This document shows, piece after piece, positions 44,910-54,239 of a DNA stretch of 64,000 bases. The DNA is taken from NCBI RefSeq assembly GCF_013359735.1, contig NZ_JABFMX010000007.1, forward strand, positions 62,001-126,000. Direction: 5' to 3'. Origin of the DNA: Arthrobacter sp. C9C5 (GTDB lineage: Bacteria; Actinomycetota; Actinomycetes; Actinomycetales; Micrococcaceae). Position 1 is the stretch's first letter. The number at the start of each line of letters is the position of its first letter. Under the pieces are notes generated by a model. That model was not told the DNA's origin. It made no database searches and saw only the letters and a program-made list of their open reading frames with translations. A program made the translations under genes and the position numbers.

Positions 44910-47243
44910 TTAGCCGAAGTACTTCGGCAGCGTCCCCTCGTGGGCTTCACGGAGTGCGTCCAGGGCCAGGGTGTCGACACCGTTGATCTCCAGCTTGCCG
45001 CTCTCCGCGTCCACGACGCCGATCCGGACGTGCTCGAAGCCGCGGGCGGTGCACATGTCCTTGAACCGGATTTCCTCCGAGCGGGGCACCGCCACAATGG
45101 CGCGGGCCTGGGACTCGGAGAAGAGCGCGGTGAACAGGTCCACGCCGTCGCGGTCCATCACGTCCTGCAGCGAAATGCGGGCACCGACGCCGTAGCGCAG
45201 GGCAGACTCCACGAGGGCCGCCGCGAGGCCGCCTTCGGAGAGGTCGTGCGCGGAGTCCACCATGCCGTCGCGCGAGGCGTTGATCAGGATTTCACCGAGC
45301 TCGCGTTCCGCGGCGAGGTCCACCTTGGGCGGCAGTCCGCCCAGGTGTCCGCGCAGGTTGGACCATTCCGAGCCGTCGAGTTCCGCCGCCGTCGTGCCCA
45401 GCAGGTAGATGGCCTGGCCGTCCTCGCGCCAGCCCGAGGGTGTGCGGCGGGCGACGTCGTCCAGCTTGCCGAGCACGGCGACCACCGGGGAGGGGTGGAT
45501 CGGAACGCTTCCGGTCTGGTTATAGAGCGAGACGTTGCCGCCGGTGACCGGGATGCCGAGCACCATGCAGGCGTCGGACAGGCCGCGGATGGCCTCGGCG
45601 AGCTGCCACATGACGTCGGGATCCTCGGGGGAGCCGAAGTTCAGGCAGTCGCTGACGGCCATCGGCACGGCGCCGGAGGTGGCCACGTTGCGGTACGCCT
45701 CGGCGAGGGCCAGCTGCGCGCCGTGGTACGGATCGAGGTAGGTGTAGCGGCCGTTGGCGTCGGTGGCCAGGGCCACGCCCAGGCCGGTTTCCTCGTCCAC
45801 CCGCACCACGCCGGCGTCGTCCGGGAACGCCATGGCGGTGTTGCCGCCGACGTAGCGGTCGTACTGGTCGGTGATCCAGGATTTGGAGCACATGTTCGGC
45901 GAGGCGACGAGCTCGGTGACCGCGGCGGCCAGTTCCGCCGGGGCGGCGGGGCGGCCGGTGTCCTGCACGGAGCCGGTGAAGGCGTCGGCCTGGACGGCGT
46001 CCTGCCACTCCGGGCGGGCGTACGGGCGGTCGTAGACCGGGCCGTCGTGGGCCACGGTGCGCGGGTCGACGTCGACAATCACTTCGCCGTCCCAGGTGAT
46101 GATCAGGCGGCCGGTGTCGGTGACCTCGCCCAGCCAGGAGTACTCCACGGCCCACTTGTCCATGACCGCTTCGAACGCGGCGATGTTCTCCGGGGTGACC
46201 ACGGCCATCATGCGTTCCTGCGACTCGGACATCAGGATCTCGCCCGGCGTCAGCGTGGGGTCGCGCAGCAGCACGGAGGTCAGCTCGACTTCCATCCCGC
46301 CGTCGCCGTTGGAGGCGAGCTCGGATGTGGCGCAGGAAATGCCGGCCGCGCCCAGGTCCTGGATGCCCTCAACCAGGGATCCCTTGAACAGTTCCAGGCA
46401 GCATTCGATCAGGACCTTCTCGGCGAACGGGTCGCCCACCTGCACGGCGGGGCGCTTGGAGGGCTTGGTGTCATCGAAGGACTCCGAGGCGAGCACCGAG
46501 GCGCCGCCGATCCCGTCGCCGCCGGTGCGGGCACCGAACAGCACCACCTTGTTGCCCTTGCCGGAGGCGTTGGCGAGGCGGATGTCCTCGTGCCGCATGA
46601 CGCCGACGGCGAGTGCGTTGACCAGCGGGTTGCCCTGGTAGACGGAGTCGAAGACCATTTCGCCGCCGATGTTCGGCAGGCCCAGGGAGTTGCCGTAACC
46701 GCCGATGCCGGCCACGGCGCCGTGCATGACGCGGGCGGTGTCCGGGTGGTCGATGGCGCCGAACCGCAGCGGATCCATCACGGCCACCGGGCGGGCGCCC
46801 ATCGAGATGATGTCGCGGACAATTCCGCCGATGCCGGTCGCGGCACCCTGGTAGGGCTCCACGAACGACGGCGAGTTGTGGGACTCGATCTTGAACGTCA
46901 CGGCCCAGCCGTCGCCCAGGTTGGTGACACCGGCGTTTTCGCCGATGCCCACGAGCATGTCCTTCTTCATCTCCTCGGTCACCTTTTCGCCGAACTGGCG
47001 CAGGTGGTTCTTGGAGGACTTGTAGGAGCAGTGCTCGCTCCACATCACGGAGTACATGGCCAGCTCGGCGCCGGTCGGGCGCCGTCCGAGGACCTTGACG
47101 ACCTCGTCGAACTCGTTCTGCTTCAGGCCCAGCTCGGCCCAGGGGAGCTCGGTGTCCGGGGTCCGGGCCGCGTTCTCCACGGTGTCGATGTTGAACTTCT
47201 TGGCGGTCTCCGCGGGCGCCGCCACTGCGGGTGTCTCCGTCAT
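44910..47243 (-). CDS. purL: Phosphoribosylformylglycinamidine synthase, large subunit
   Basis: A 777-residue small-type PurL that acts with PurQ and PurS: FGAR + Gln + ATP to FGAM. Landmarks are '[20 protein letters not shown]' (20 residues), '[15 protein letters not shown]', '[20 protein letters not shown]', '[19 protein letters not shown]' and the second half '[20 protein letters not shown]'. The '[17 protein letters not shown]' extension is unstructured. Its ATG overlaps the purQ stop (ATGA). Full-length; normal family size. Confidence 0.97.
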   Translation of the reverse strand: MTETPAVAAPAETAKKFNIDTVENAARTPDTELPWAELGLKQNEFDEVVKVLGRRPTGAELAMYSVMWSEHCSYKSSKNHLRQFGEKVTEEMKKDMLVGIGENAGVTNLGDGWAVTFKIESHNSPSFVEPYQGAATGIGGIVRDIISMGARPVAVMDPLRFGAIDHPDTARVMHGAVAGIGGYGNSLGLPNIGGEMVFDSVYQGNPLVNALAVGVMRHEDIRLANASGKGNKVVLFGARTGGDGIGGASVLASESFDDTKPSKRPAVQVGDPFAEKVLIECCLELFKGSLVEGIQDLGAAGISCATSELASNGDGGMEVELTSVLLRDPTLTPGEILMSESQERMMAVVTPENIAAFEAVMDKWAVEYSWLGEVTDTGRLIITWDGEVIVDVDPRTVAHDGPVYDRPYARPEWQDAVQADAFTGSVQDTGRPAAPAELAAAVTELVASPNMCSKSWITDQYDRYVGGNTAMAFPDDAGVVRVDEETGLGVALATDANGRYTYLDPYHGAQLALAEAYRNVATSGAVPMAVSDCLNFGSPEDPDVMWQLAEAIRGLSDACMVLGIPVTGGNVSLYNQTGSVPIHPSPVVAVLGKLDDVARRTPSGWREDGQAIYLLGTTAAELDGSEWSNLRGHLGGLPPKVDLAAERELGEILINASRDGMVDSAHDLSEGGLAAALVESALRYGVGARISLQDVMDRDGVDLFTALFSESQARAIVAVPRSEEIRFKDMCTARGFEHVRIGVVDAESGKLEINGVDTLALDALREAHEGTLPKYFG

Positions 47244-47998
47244 TTGTTGTCTCCCACGATCTTGTTCAGGACAGAGGTGAAGAAGCCGAGGCCCTCGGTG
47301 CCGGAGCCTTCTTCCGGGCCGAAGCCGGCCTCGACGGCGTGCTCGGGGTGCGGCATCAGGCCCACGACGTTCCCGGCGGCGTTGGAGATGCCGGCGATGT
47401 CACGGCGGGAGCCGTTCGGGTTCCAGCCGACGTAGCGGAACACCACGCGGCCCTCCGCTTCAAGCGCGTCGAGCGTCTTCTCGTCCGCGATGTACTGCCC
47501 GTCCTGGTTCTTCAGCGGCACCGTGATTTCCTGGCCGAGGGCATAGTCGCGGGTCCAGTCGGTCGTGTTGTTTTCGACCCGCAGGACCTGGTCCCGGCAG
47601 AGGAACTTCAGGTGGTCGTTCTTGATCATCGAGCCGGGCAGCAGGTGCGACTCGGTGAGGATCTGGAAGCCGTTGCAAATGCCAAGCACCGGCAGTTTGG
47701 CATCCGAGTTGGCGGCGTCGATGACCTTCGCCATCAGCGGCGCGAAGCGCGAGATGGCGCCGGCGCGCAGGTAGTCGCCATAGGAGAAACCGCCGGGGAT
47801 CACGACGGCGTCGACGTCGCCCAGGCTGGTGTCCGCGTGCCAGAGGGCCACCGGGGTGGCGCCGGCCAGGCGCACCGCGCGGGCTGCGTCGCGGTCATCG
47901 AGCGTGCCCGGGAAGGTGACGACGCCGATCCTCGCACCAGCGAGCTGGGGGTGTGCGGCGACGGCGACGGCCTCACCGATCAGGGGAAGTTCAGTCAT
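47240..47998 (-). CDS. purQ: Phosphoribosylformylglycinamidine synthase, glutaminase subunit
   Basis: A 252-residue class I glutamine amidotransferase that supplies ammonia to PurL. Nucleophile Cys in '[20 protein letters not shown]' (20 residues), '[18 protein letters not shown]', and C-terminal His/Glu in '[13 protein letters not shown]'. About 20 residues before the fold ('[20 protein letters not shown]') are extra compared with typical PurQ. ATG 47998 overlaps the purS end. Confidence 0.96.
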   Translation of the reverse strand: MTELPLIGEAVAVAAHPQLAGARIGVVTFPGTLDDRDAARAVRLAGATPVALWHADTSLGDVDAVVIPGGFSYGDYLRAGAISRFAPLMAKVIDAANSDAKLPVLGICNGFQILTESHLLPGSMIKNDHLKFLCRDQVLRVENNTTDWTRDYALGQEITVPLKNQDGQYIADEKTLDALEAEGRVVFRYVGWNPNGSRRDIAGISNAAGNVVGLMPHPEHAVEAGFGPEEGSGTEGLGFFTSVLNKIVGDNK

Positions 47999-47999
47999 C

Positions 48000-48251
48000 T
48001 CAGGCCTCGACGACCTCGACGTTGACGACGTCCTCAATGACCGGGTTGGAGAGCAGGGTTTCCGCGGCGTTCCGGGCCTGGGCCAGGATCTCCTCGGTCA
48101 CCTCGCCGTCGACGGTCAGTTCGAAGCGCTTGCCCTGGCGGACAGAGCTGAAAGCGGTGAAGCCCAGGCGGGGCAGTGCACCCACGATGGCCTTCCCCTG
48201 CGGGTCGAGAATCTCGGGCTTGGGCATGACGTCGACAACGATCCGGGGCAT
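48000..48251 (-). CDS. purS: Phosphoribosylformylglycinamidine synthase, PurS subunit
   Basis: An 83-residue PurS that bridges PurQ and PurL. '[20 protein letters not shown]' and '[20 protein letters not shown]' are the family blocks. First gene of purS-purQ-purL; a TAGAAT box on the minus strand (48372-48367) is the probable -10, giving a leader of about 110 nt that shows no recognised riboswitch. ATG 48251 is the only reasonable start. Confidence 0.95.
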   Translation of the reverse strand: MPRIVVDVMPKPEILDPQGKAIVGALPRLGFTAFSSVRQGKRFELTVDGEVTEEILAQARNAAETLLSNPVIEDVVNVEVVEA

Positions 48252-48478
48252 CCGGCAACTCCTGTGCGTGAGCATTGGGTAAAGGGCGCAGCGGAGTAGT
48301 GCCGTCTCACGCCGATCTGATGTGTGGTGACAACGTGATACGGGCGCTCCGCGAGCTTGCACCCCCATTCTACCGGGCGGCGTGCATCACGGCGCATTCG
48401 TGACCAGGCGGTGCTCCCGGCGGCCCGGGTCCGGGGCGGCTATGGTCTCCGCACGGTGCGCTCAGTAGGATGAGGCCC

Positions 48479-48664
48479 ATGGCTGAGAAATCTAGATCCG
48501 TGTTGCTTCCTGTGATGGCCGCCGCGGTCTTCGCGGGCCTCGGCAGGATGGTGCTGCAGAAGATCAAGGCGGACCGGGCGGCCAGGTCCAGCAACGTAGC
48601 CGGTCCCCTTGATGACAAGACGAGGGCCTGGATCAGCGAGGTTGTCCGAACACCCCGCCAGTAG
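48479..48664 (+). CDS. Small single-helix membrane protein, unknown function
   Basis: A 61-residue protein: basic N-terminus, one hydrophobic helix ('SVLLPVMAAAVFAGLGRMVL'), then a charged tail. No family recognised. A TAGGAT box at 48466-48471 ends 7 nt before ATG 48479 and no Shine-Dalgarno is present, suggesting a leaderless mRNA; the in-frame ATG at 48470 falls inside that box. The hairpin at 48708 closes the unit. Confidence 0.6.
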   Translation: MAEKSRSVLLPVMAAAVFAGLGRMVLQKIKADRAARSSNVAGPLDDKTRAWISEVVRTPRQ

Positions 48665-48707
48665 CCCGCCGCCGCCAGCGCGTAGCGGCCCCCCAGTAAC
48701 TCCCGCC

Positions 48708-48740
48708 CAAAGCCGGGACGGCGCCGCCGTCCCGGCTTTG
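48708..48740 (+). terminator. Intrinsic terminator-like hairpin after the small membrane protein
   Basis: CAAAGCCGGGACGG (48708-48721) pairs perfectly with CCGTCCCGGCTTTG (48727-48740) around a 5-nt loop CGCCG. It is 44 bp after the stop at 48664 and before the subtilase promoter region. No long T run follows. Confidence 0.8.
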
Positions 48741-48777
48741 CCATGCCCTTGGGACAACCCCGGTTGTCGAGGGATAT

Positions 48778-48795
48778 GACTAATTTTGATTAGTC
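48778..48795. promoter_or_regulatory. 18-bp palindrome upstream of the subtilase gene
   Basis: GACTAAT-TTTG-ATTAGTC is a perfect inverted repeat in AT-rich DNA, 158 bp before the subtilase start at 48953. The half-site CTAAT/ATTAG also occurs in the palindrome in front of the marR gene (54759-54773), though with a different spacer. The remaining leader to 48952 contains a possible -35/-10 (TTGTGG near 48797 and TACTGT near 48832). A regulator site is inferred. Confidence 0.5.
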
Positions 48796-48952
48796 GATTG
48801 TGGCCTATGTCATATCTGGCTCTCAGTCTGTACTGTATGAATCGGCTGGTGTCCGTGGGGGCGGGAGTCAACTACTGTTCCCGCACCCGTACCAGACCGT
48901 CGTCCCCGGCAATGGCGCCGGGACCGTTCCTTCTGAAAGGTTCAAATCACTC

Positions 48953-51900
48953 GTGAAATCACCAGGAAAGAGCTTCCTTCGAAGCGGGGGACTCCGGAGG
49001 GCCGTGGCACTGACCCTGGGCTTGCCGGTTCTCCTGTCAACAGTCGCCATTGCGCCCGCCACCGCGGCGCCGGCCCAGGGATCCACCGTTGCCGGAATCG
49101 CGCAGAAGAATCTGGACCCCGCCAACTACCGGGATGGTCGGTACATCGTCGTGCTGGCGGAGAAACCGGCAGCCACGTATGACGGCGGGACGGCGGGATT
49201 GGCGCCGACCAAGCCGCAGCAAGGCAAGAAGCTGGACACCAAGAAACCGGCCGTCCGGCAATACGAAGCCCACCTCGAGAAAAAGCAGGCCGAAGTCGCC
49301 GGGAAGCAGAACGTCGCGATCAAGCGCCAGTTCACCGCGGCGGTCAACGGCTTTAGTGCGAACCTGACGTCAGACCAGGCAATCAAGCTGGCGAAGAACC
49401 CGGACGTGCTGGTGGTTGCCCCTGACACCGAGAACGCCCCTGACTACTCCAGTACCGATTTCCTCAAGCTCAGCGGCGCCAATGGCACCTGGAACACCAA
49501 GTTCGGCGGCCAGGCGGCGGCCGGCAAGGGCGTCGTCGTCGGTGTTATCGACACCGGCTACACGCCGGGCAGCGCATTCTTCGCCGGCGATCAGGTCAAG
49601 CCGCTCGTCGGCAGCCCGGTGGTCGGTGTGCCGTACCGCACGGAGGACGGAAAGATCGCCATGCTCAAGGCCGACGGCGACACCTTCGTCGGCGAGTGCC
49701 AGAAGGGCACCGAAACCGGTGCGGACTTTGACGGTTCGGCCTGCAACTCCAAGGTGCTCGCGGCGCACTACTTTGCCGACGACTTCAGGAGCTATGTCAA
49801 ACCCGAGAACCGCTCTCCGCTGGAGAAACTCTCTCCGGTCGACGTCGCCAGCCACGGCACGCACACGGCCAGCACCGCCGCGGGCAACGCCAATGTGGAG
49901 ACCTTCGTTGACGGCCGCAGCTTCGGGCTGACCAGCGGCATGGCTCCGGCTGCCAAGCTGTCTATCTACAAGGTCTGCTGGGAAGACACGGACCCCAACA
50001 CCGGCGGCTGCTATTCCTCGGCATCCGTGGCGGCCATCGATCAGGCAATTCAGGACGGCGTCGACGTGCTGAACTACTCGATCTCGGGCTCCACGACCAC
50101 CACCACCGACCCGGTGTCCATGGCCTTCCTGTCTGCCGCATCGGCGGGCATCTTCGTCTCCGCCTCGGCCGGCAACTCGGGTCCAACCGCGAGCACGGTC
50201 AACCATGGCGCGCCGTGGCTGACCACGGTTGCCGCAAGCAGCTTCTCGCAGGAACTGCAGGGCACCGTTGAGTTCTCTGACGGCACCAAGTTCCGCGGCG
50301 CCAGCATCATGAACCGCGAGGTCAAGGACGCAGGTGTGGTGCTGGCAGCCAATGCGGCCGCCACCGCCGGGGACACCAATGCGGCACTGTGCGGACCCGA
50401 CACTCTGGACCCCGCCAAGGTCGCCGGCAATGTTGTGGTCTGTGACCGCGGCGTCTTTGACCGTGTTGCCAAGAGCGCGGAGGTCAAGCGCGGCGGCGGC
50501 GTCGGCATGATCCTCGTGAACTTGAGCAACTCCTCGCTCGATACGGACAAGCACTCCGTCCCGACCGTCCACGTGAACCCGCCGGCCACCGAGGCCATCA
50601 AGTCCAAGGTGGCCGCGAACCCGGCCGTCAAGGTGTCCCTCGTCAACAAGGACACCACCGGGCTTCCGCTCGAGGCGCAGCCGCAGATTGCCGGCTTCTC
50701 CTCCCGCGGCCCGCTCCTCGCCACCGGTTCAGACCTGCTGAAGCCGGACGTCGCCGCTCCCGGTGTGGCCGTACTGGCCGGCGTTTCGCCGATCGGCACG
50801 GGCGGGGACAACTTCGGCTTCATGTCCGGTACGTCCATGGCTGCACCGCACGTAGCGGGATTCGGCGCGCTGATCCTCGGCAAGAACCCGAAGTGGTCCC
50901 CGGCCATGGTGAAGTCCGCGATGATGACCACCGCCGGCGACGTCAAGCTTCCCAACGGAAGCAAGGACCCGGACGTCTTCGCAACGGGTGCAGGCCAGGT
51001 CGATCCGGCCCGCGTGCTGGATCCGGGCCTGGTATATGACGCCAATGACGAGGACTACCTGAAGTTCATCCAGGGCACCGGCGTCGACCTCGGCATGCCG
51101 GGACTCGGCGTGACCAAGCCGCGGGACATGAACGTACCGTCCTTCGCGCTGGGCAACCTCACAGGCAAGATTGAGGTCACCCGCACGCTGACCGCACTGA
51201 CCCCGGGCACCTACCGCGTCAAGGCCGATGTGCCGGGCGTCAAGGTGACCGTAACGCCGTCCATCCTGAACTTTGGCTACGCCGGCGACAAGAAGACCTT
51301 CAAGGTCTCGTTCGAAAACCAGAACGCGGCCCTGGGCAAGTTCGCCATGGGCACGCTGACCTGGCAGGGTGCAAACAAGAACGTCGCGTCCCCGGTTGCT
51401 GTCCGCCCGCAGGCGGTCGTGGCGGCCGGCGACGTGGCCTTCACCTCCGAGGGCGGCACCGGCTCCGGTGCCATCAAGGTGGTCTCCGGCAGCAACAGCC
51501 CGATCAACATGACCCTCGACGGCCTGTCCAAGGCCGACTCGTCTGCCATCGAGCTGGTGCCCGGCGATGCGATCCTCGGAGCCAATGATGCATCGAACTT
51601 CGGAAAGACGGTCCAGGTCCCGGCCGGTGCGCCGCTGGCCAAGTTCTCCGCCCTGTCCTCGGACCCGAATGCGGACTTCGACATGTACGTCGTGACCCCG
51701 GCCAACCAGCTGGTTCAGGTTGCTACGTCCTCGGCGAGTGAGTCCCTGTCCATCCCCAACCCGGCTCCGGGAACGTACCGGATCTTCGTCAACCTTTACG
51801 CCAGCCCCAACGGCCAGGCTACGAAGGGAAGCGTCGATGCGGCCGTCCTTGGCGCCAACGTCGGCAACGCGACTCTGACCCCGAACCCGCTGCGGCTCGC

Positions 51901-52213
51901 GAACGGAACGTCCGGCCAGGTCACGATGAACTGGAAGGGGCTGGCAGTCGGCTCCTACATCGGACGCGTGACGTACGCAGGCGCCAGTGAGCCGACGTTC
52001 GTCAGCGTGCTGGTGACCCCGGCCGGCGCCGTAGTGGTTCCGCCGACTTCCGAGGACCAGGACAGCAACGACGGCCCCGGCGAGAGCACGGACCAGGGTA
52101 AGCACAACGGCAAGGATCACAAGGACAAGAAGGAGAAGGGCAAGAAGGTGAAGAAGGAGAAGGGCAAGATCCAGAACGCGGATCTGTCCAAGGCTCCGAA
52201 CAACGCCATCTAG
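48953..52213 (+). CDS. Secreted subtilisin-like serine protease (S8) with PA and PPC-like domains
   Basis: A 1086-residue exported protease. Order: signal peptide (about 1-39, 'AVALTLGLPVLLSTVAIAPA'), I9-type propeptide with 'GRYIVVLAEKPA', catalytic domain with Asp200 ('VIDTGYTPG'), His301 ('SHGTHTAST') and Ser628 ('MSGTSMAAPHVAG'), a PA-type insert between His and Ser (about 430-560), fibronectin-like segments, a PPC-like domain ('DFDMYVVTPANQLVQVA', 'PAPGTYRIFVNLY') and a Lys-rich tail (about 1045-1080). GTG 48953 has AAAGG 12 nt upstream and gives a standard signal peptide; a longer in-frame start at 48800 does not. It converges with two subtilisin-inhibitor-like genes. Confidence 0.92.
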   Translation: MKSPGKSFLRSGGLRRAVALTLGLPVLLSTVAIAPATAAPAQGSTVAGIAQKNLDPANYRDGRYIVVLAEKPAATYDGGTAGLAPTKPQQGKKLDTKKPAVRQYEAHLEKKQAEVAGKQNVAIKRQFTAAVNGFSANLTSDQAIKLAKNPDVLVVAPDTENAPDYSSTDFLKLSGANGTWNTKFGGQAAAGKGVVVGVIDTGYTPGSAFFAGDQVKPLVGSPVVGVPYRTEDGKIAMLKADGDTFVGECQKGTETGADFDGSACNSKVLAAHYFADDFRSYVKPENRSPLEKLSPVDVASHGTHTASTAAGNANVETFVDGRSFGLTSGMAPAAKLSIYKVCWEDTDPNTGGCYSSASVAAIDQAIQDGVDVLNYSISGSTTTTTDPVSMAFLSAASAGIFVSASAGNSGPTASTVNHGAPWLTTVAASSFSQELQGTVEFSDGTKFRGASIMNREVKDAGVVLAANAAATAGDTNAALCGPDTLDPAKVAGNVVVCDRGVFDRVAKSAEVKRGGGVGMILVNLSNSSLDTDKHSVPTVHVNPPATEAIKSKVAANPAVKVSLVNKDTTGLPLEAQPQIAGFSSRGPLLATGSDLLKPDVAAPGVAVLAGVSPIGTGGDNFGFMSGTSMAAPHVAGFGALILGKNPKWSPAMVKSAMMTTAGDVKLPNGSKDPDVFATGAGQVDPARVLDPGLVYDANDEDYLKFIQGTGVDLGMPGLGVTKPRDMNVPSFALGNLTGKIEVTRTLTALTPGTYRVKADVPGVKVTVTPSILNFGYAGDKKTFKVSFENQNAALGKFAMGTLTWQGANKNVASPVAVRPQAVVAAGDVAFTSEGGTGSGAIKVVSGSNSPINMTLDGLSKADSSAIELVPGDAILGANDASNFGKTVQVPAGAPLAKFSALSSDPNADFDMYVVTPANQLVQVATSSASESLSIPNPAPGTYRIFVNLYASPNGQATKGSVDAAVLGANVGNATLTPNPLRLANGTSGQVTMNWKGLAVGSYIGRVTYAGASEPTFVSVLVTPAGAVVVPPTSEDQDSNDGPGESTDQGKHNGKDHKDKKEKGKKVKKEKGKIQNADLSKAPNNAI

Positions 52214-52227
52214 GCAGTTGAACTAAG

Positions 52228-52270
52228 AACAGCGATGGCCGGCGGTTTGCACCGCCGGCCATCGCTGTTT
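52228..52270. terminator. Strong bidirectional terminator between subtilase and SSI genes
   Basis: A perfect 19-bp stem (52228-52246 with 52251-52269) and a 4-nt loop TTGC, flanked by AAGAAC and GTTTAA. It lies 15 bp after the subtilase stop and 11 bp from the end of the convergent inhibitor gene. Confidence 0.9.
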
Positions 52271-52280
52271 AATGCCCGCC

Positions 52281-52661
52281 CTAAATGGCTCCGGTGGATC
52301 CTGGCGTGCCGCCCAGCAGCGGTGCCATGGCGCGCCAGCGGGCGATTTCGCAGCCGTCGGTGCGGCGGAATTCGCTGCGGACCTCGCGGCCCAGGTAGCG
52401 CCCGGTGACCACGGCCACCTGCGGGCCGCCGTACTGCTGGGTGCACAACCGGGGCGGACCGGGCTGGGGGAAGAAGATCTCCTCACCGTGCTGGCGGAGT
52501 GCCTCGAGTGCCGCGGCGGGATCCGGCAGGGTGGACGTGGCGGAGGGTCCGCCGTCGTCGGCGACCAGGCGGAAACTTACCTCCGGTGCCCCAGGCGCCT
52601 CCGTCAGCCGGATGGTGAGGTCGACGTCGTGCGGGCTGTCCGCTCCGTGGGTGGCCGTCAT
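52281..52661 (-). CDS. Subtilisin-inhibitor-like (SSI) protein lacking a signal peptide
   Basis: A 126-residue protein. Its C-terminal half ('LCTQQYGGPQVAVVTGRYLG', 'RRTDGCEIARWRAM') matches the SSI inhibitor core and the lipoprotein encoded at 53613. It begins 'MTATHGADSPHDVDLTIRLT' with no signal peptide, and both cysteines of the first SSI disulfide are absent while the second pair is kept. This fits a cytosolic protein. By alignment with classical SSI, the reactive-site P1 residue would be Gln in 'CTQQY'. ATG 52661 overlaps the stop of the upstream gene. Whether it still inhibits a protease is unknown. Confidence 0.7.
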   Translation of the reverse strand: MTATHGADSPHDVDLTIRLTEAPGAPEVSFRLVADDGGPSATSTLPDPAAALEALRQHGEEIFFPQPGPPRLCTQQYGGPQVAVVTGRYLGREVRSEFRRTDGCEIARWRAMAPLLGGTPGSTGAI

Positions 52662-53638
52662 GGGCGTCCTTCCCGGGCGGCGGGAAGCGGGGGAACCGCA
52701 ATGGCGGCGGCCTCCAGCAGCGGCGTGAGCTCGTGCAGCAGCCGTCGGCGTAGTTCCTGCGAGGCGTCGGCGAAGGCCCGCTGGTGCTCCACGTATTCGG
52801 CCTTGCCGTCCGGCGTCTCGATCCGGATCGGCGGATAACCCCACTCGCTCAGTTCGTAGGGGGAGGCCTGCATGTCCATCGCGCGGATCCGCCAGGAGAG
52901 CTCGAAGCAGTCCATGACCAGCTCGCTGGGCAGCGCGGGCGCCAGCTTGTAGGCCCACTTGTACAGGTCCATGTTGGCGTGCAGGCAGCCGGGCTGTTCC
53001 ATGGTCCGTTGGTTCTCGCGGCTCGGCTCAAGGGTGTTCAGCGGCACCGCGTCCGGGGTGTAGAAGCGGAACGCGTCGAAATGCGAGCACCTGATCCGGT
53101 TGTCCTCGACCACCCGGTCCGTCTGCTCGGAACCGAGCCGCAGCGTCAGGTACTCGTGCCGCAGCTCGAACTTGTCCTGCCGGTAGACCATGGCCCACTC
53201 GTGCAGGCCGAAGCAGCCGAACTGCGCCGGCCGGGCGGCCGTCCCCGCCAGGATGATGCCGGCAAACTGCACGGCGTCGCGCCGTTCGCTGAGGAACCGT
53301 TCGACGTCGACCGTCACGGCGTCCGTGCCGGGCGCCAGCCCCGCGGCGGCGAGTTCGCCGGCGTCGGGCACGCGGTAGTACTTCCAGCCGGAGCGCTCCG
53401 CTGCCGCCGGTCCGGACAGCACGACGCCGGCGCCCGGGTGCCAGCGCAGCAGCTGGCCGGGTTTTTGGGTGTAGTAGGTGAAGAGGAAGTCTTCCACCGG
53501 GTGTTTTTGGCCGGCCGACCTCCGGGCGAGGTAGGGATCGGAATAGGTGCGGACGCGCTGCTGGTGGGCGGCTTCGCGCGCCAGCCAGTCGTCCTGCGGA
53601 AGGTGCTGCAGTTTAGACAGCCCCTCCGGTTGAGCCAA
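52658..53638 (-). CDS. Conserved actinobacterial protein, '3-methyladenine DNA glycosylase'-type annotation
   Basis: A 326-residue cytosolic protein with 'HPVEDFLFTYYTQKPGQLLR', 'QFGCFGLHEWAMVYR', 'HFDAFRFYTPDAVPLNTLEP' and 'QPGCLHANMDLYKWAYKLAP'. I recall this family being labelled 3-methyladenine DNA glycosylase in actinobacterial genomes, but no helix-hairpin-helix or MPG motif is visible, so the label should be treated with caution. No ATG fits; the TTG at 53638 has AAAGGA 5 nt upstream and overlaps the lipoprotein gene by 26 bp. Middle gene of the SSI operon. Confidence 0.55.
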   Translation of the reverse strand: MAQPEGLSKLQHLPQDDWLAREAAHQQRVRTYSDPYLARRSAGQKHPVEDFLFTYYTQKPGQLLRWHPGAGVVLSGPAAAERSGWKYYRVPDAGELAAAGLAPGTDAVTVDVERFLSERRDAVQFAGIILAGTAARPAQFGCFGLHEWAMVYRQDKFELRHEYLTLRLGSEQTDRVVEDNRIRCSHFDAFRFYTPDAVPLNTLEPSRENQRTMEQPGCLHANMDLYKWAYKLAPALPSELVMDCFELSWRIRAMDMQASPYELSEWGYPPIRIETPDGKAEYVEHQRAFADASQELRRRLLHELTPLLEAAAIAVPPLPAAREGRP

Positions 53639-54170
53639 GGATGTCCTTTGCGGCCTTCCACTGGGCGATCTCGCAACCGTCCCGCAGGCCGAACTTCGAC
53701 TCGACTGCCTTGCCGTCCACGGAACCGGTGACGGTCGCCTGGTCCGGGCCGCCATACTGCTGGGTGCACGCCTGATCCGTGGCCCGGGGTACGGGGCTGA
53801 GGAGCGCCGCATTCTTCTTCAGGGCGGCGCAGGCCGCAGCGGCACGGGGGTGCTTGCTTTCCGCCGCCGGAACGCCGTTCTGGCAGACCAGGGTGTAGTT
53901 GACGGCCTTCGCGCTTTCGGAGGGCTTGATCATGATGGCCAGCTCGGCGTTGCCCTGCCCAGGCCCGGCGGTAGGGGCCTCGGCCGACGGCGAGGGGGCC
54001 GGGGCGGTGGTTTCGGTGTCGGCGGAGGGGGTGCCGCCCGGCGACGAGGCGGAGGCGGAAGCAGGGCTGGTGGACGAGGCGCTCGGCGCAGGTCCGCCGC
54101 CCGGTGAGCAGGCGGCCAGTCCGACGGCCGTCATCAAGATGAGCGCTGTGGGAATCAGGTTCTTGCGCAT
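53613..54170 (-). CDS. SSI-family serine protease inhibitor-like lipoprotein
   Basis: A 185-residue lipoprotein: signal 'ALILMTAVGLAAC' with lipid-carrying Cys21, a Ser/Pro/Ala tether (22-75), then an SSI-like domain with four cysteines: 'YTLVCQNGVPA', 'HPRAAAACAALKKN', 'QACTQQYGGPDQATVTG' and 'LRDGCEIAQWK'. These fall in the order of the two SSI disulfides. The reactive loop would be C-T-Q-Q-Y, with Gln at P1. First gene of a minus-strand operon; TAGAAT (54202-54197 on the minus strand) and GAGGAGAAGAG precede ATG 54170. It faces the secreted subtilase gene, its natural candidate target. Confidence 0.78.
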   Translation of the reverse strand: MRKNLIPTALILMTAVGLAACSPGGGPAPSASSTSPASASASSPGGTPSADTETTAPAPSPSAEAPTAGPGQGNAELAIMIKPSESAKAVNYTLVCQNGVPAAESKHPRAAAACAALKKNAALLSPVPRATDQACTQQYGGPDQATVTGSVDGKAVESKFGLRDGCEIAQWKAAKDILGSTGGAV

Positions 54171-54239
54171 GGGCTCTTCTCCTCGGTCTCAGCCCCATTC
54201 TAGCGCCGCGGCGGGTCCCGGGCGTGGGCCGGAAGTACC

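Noticed and set aside
44940..47435. 831-codon plus-strand frame opposite purL
   Set aside because: Complete antisense overlap with the well-conserved PurL; His/Val/Gly-rich shadow composition.
48252..48420. Purine riboswitch before purS
   Set aside because: The leader lacks the conserved purine-aptamer loops; only a -10-like TAGAAT and unstructured sequence are seen.
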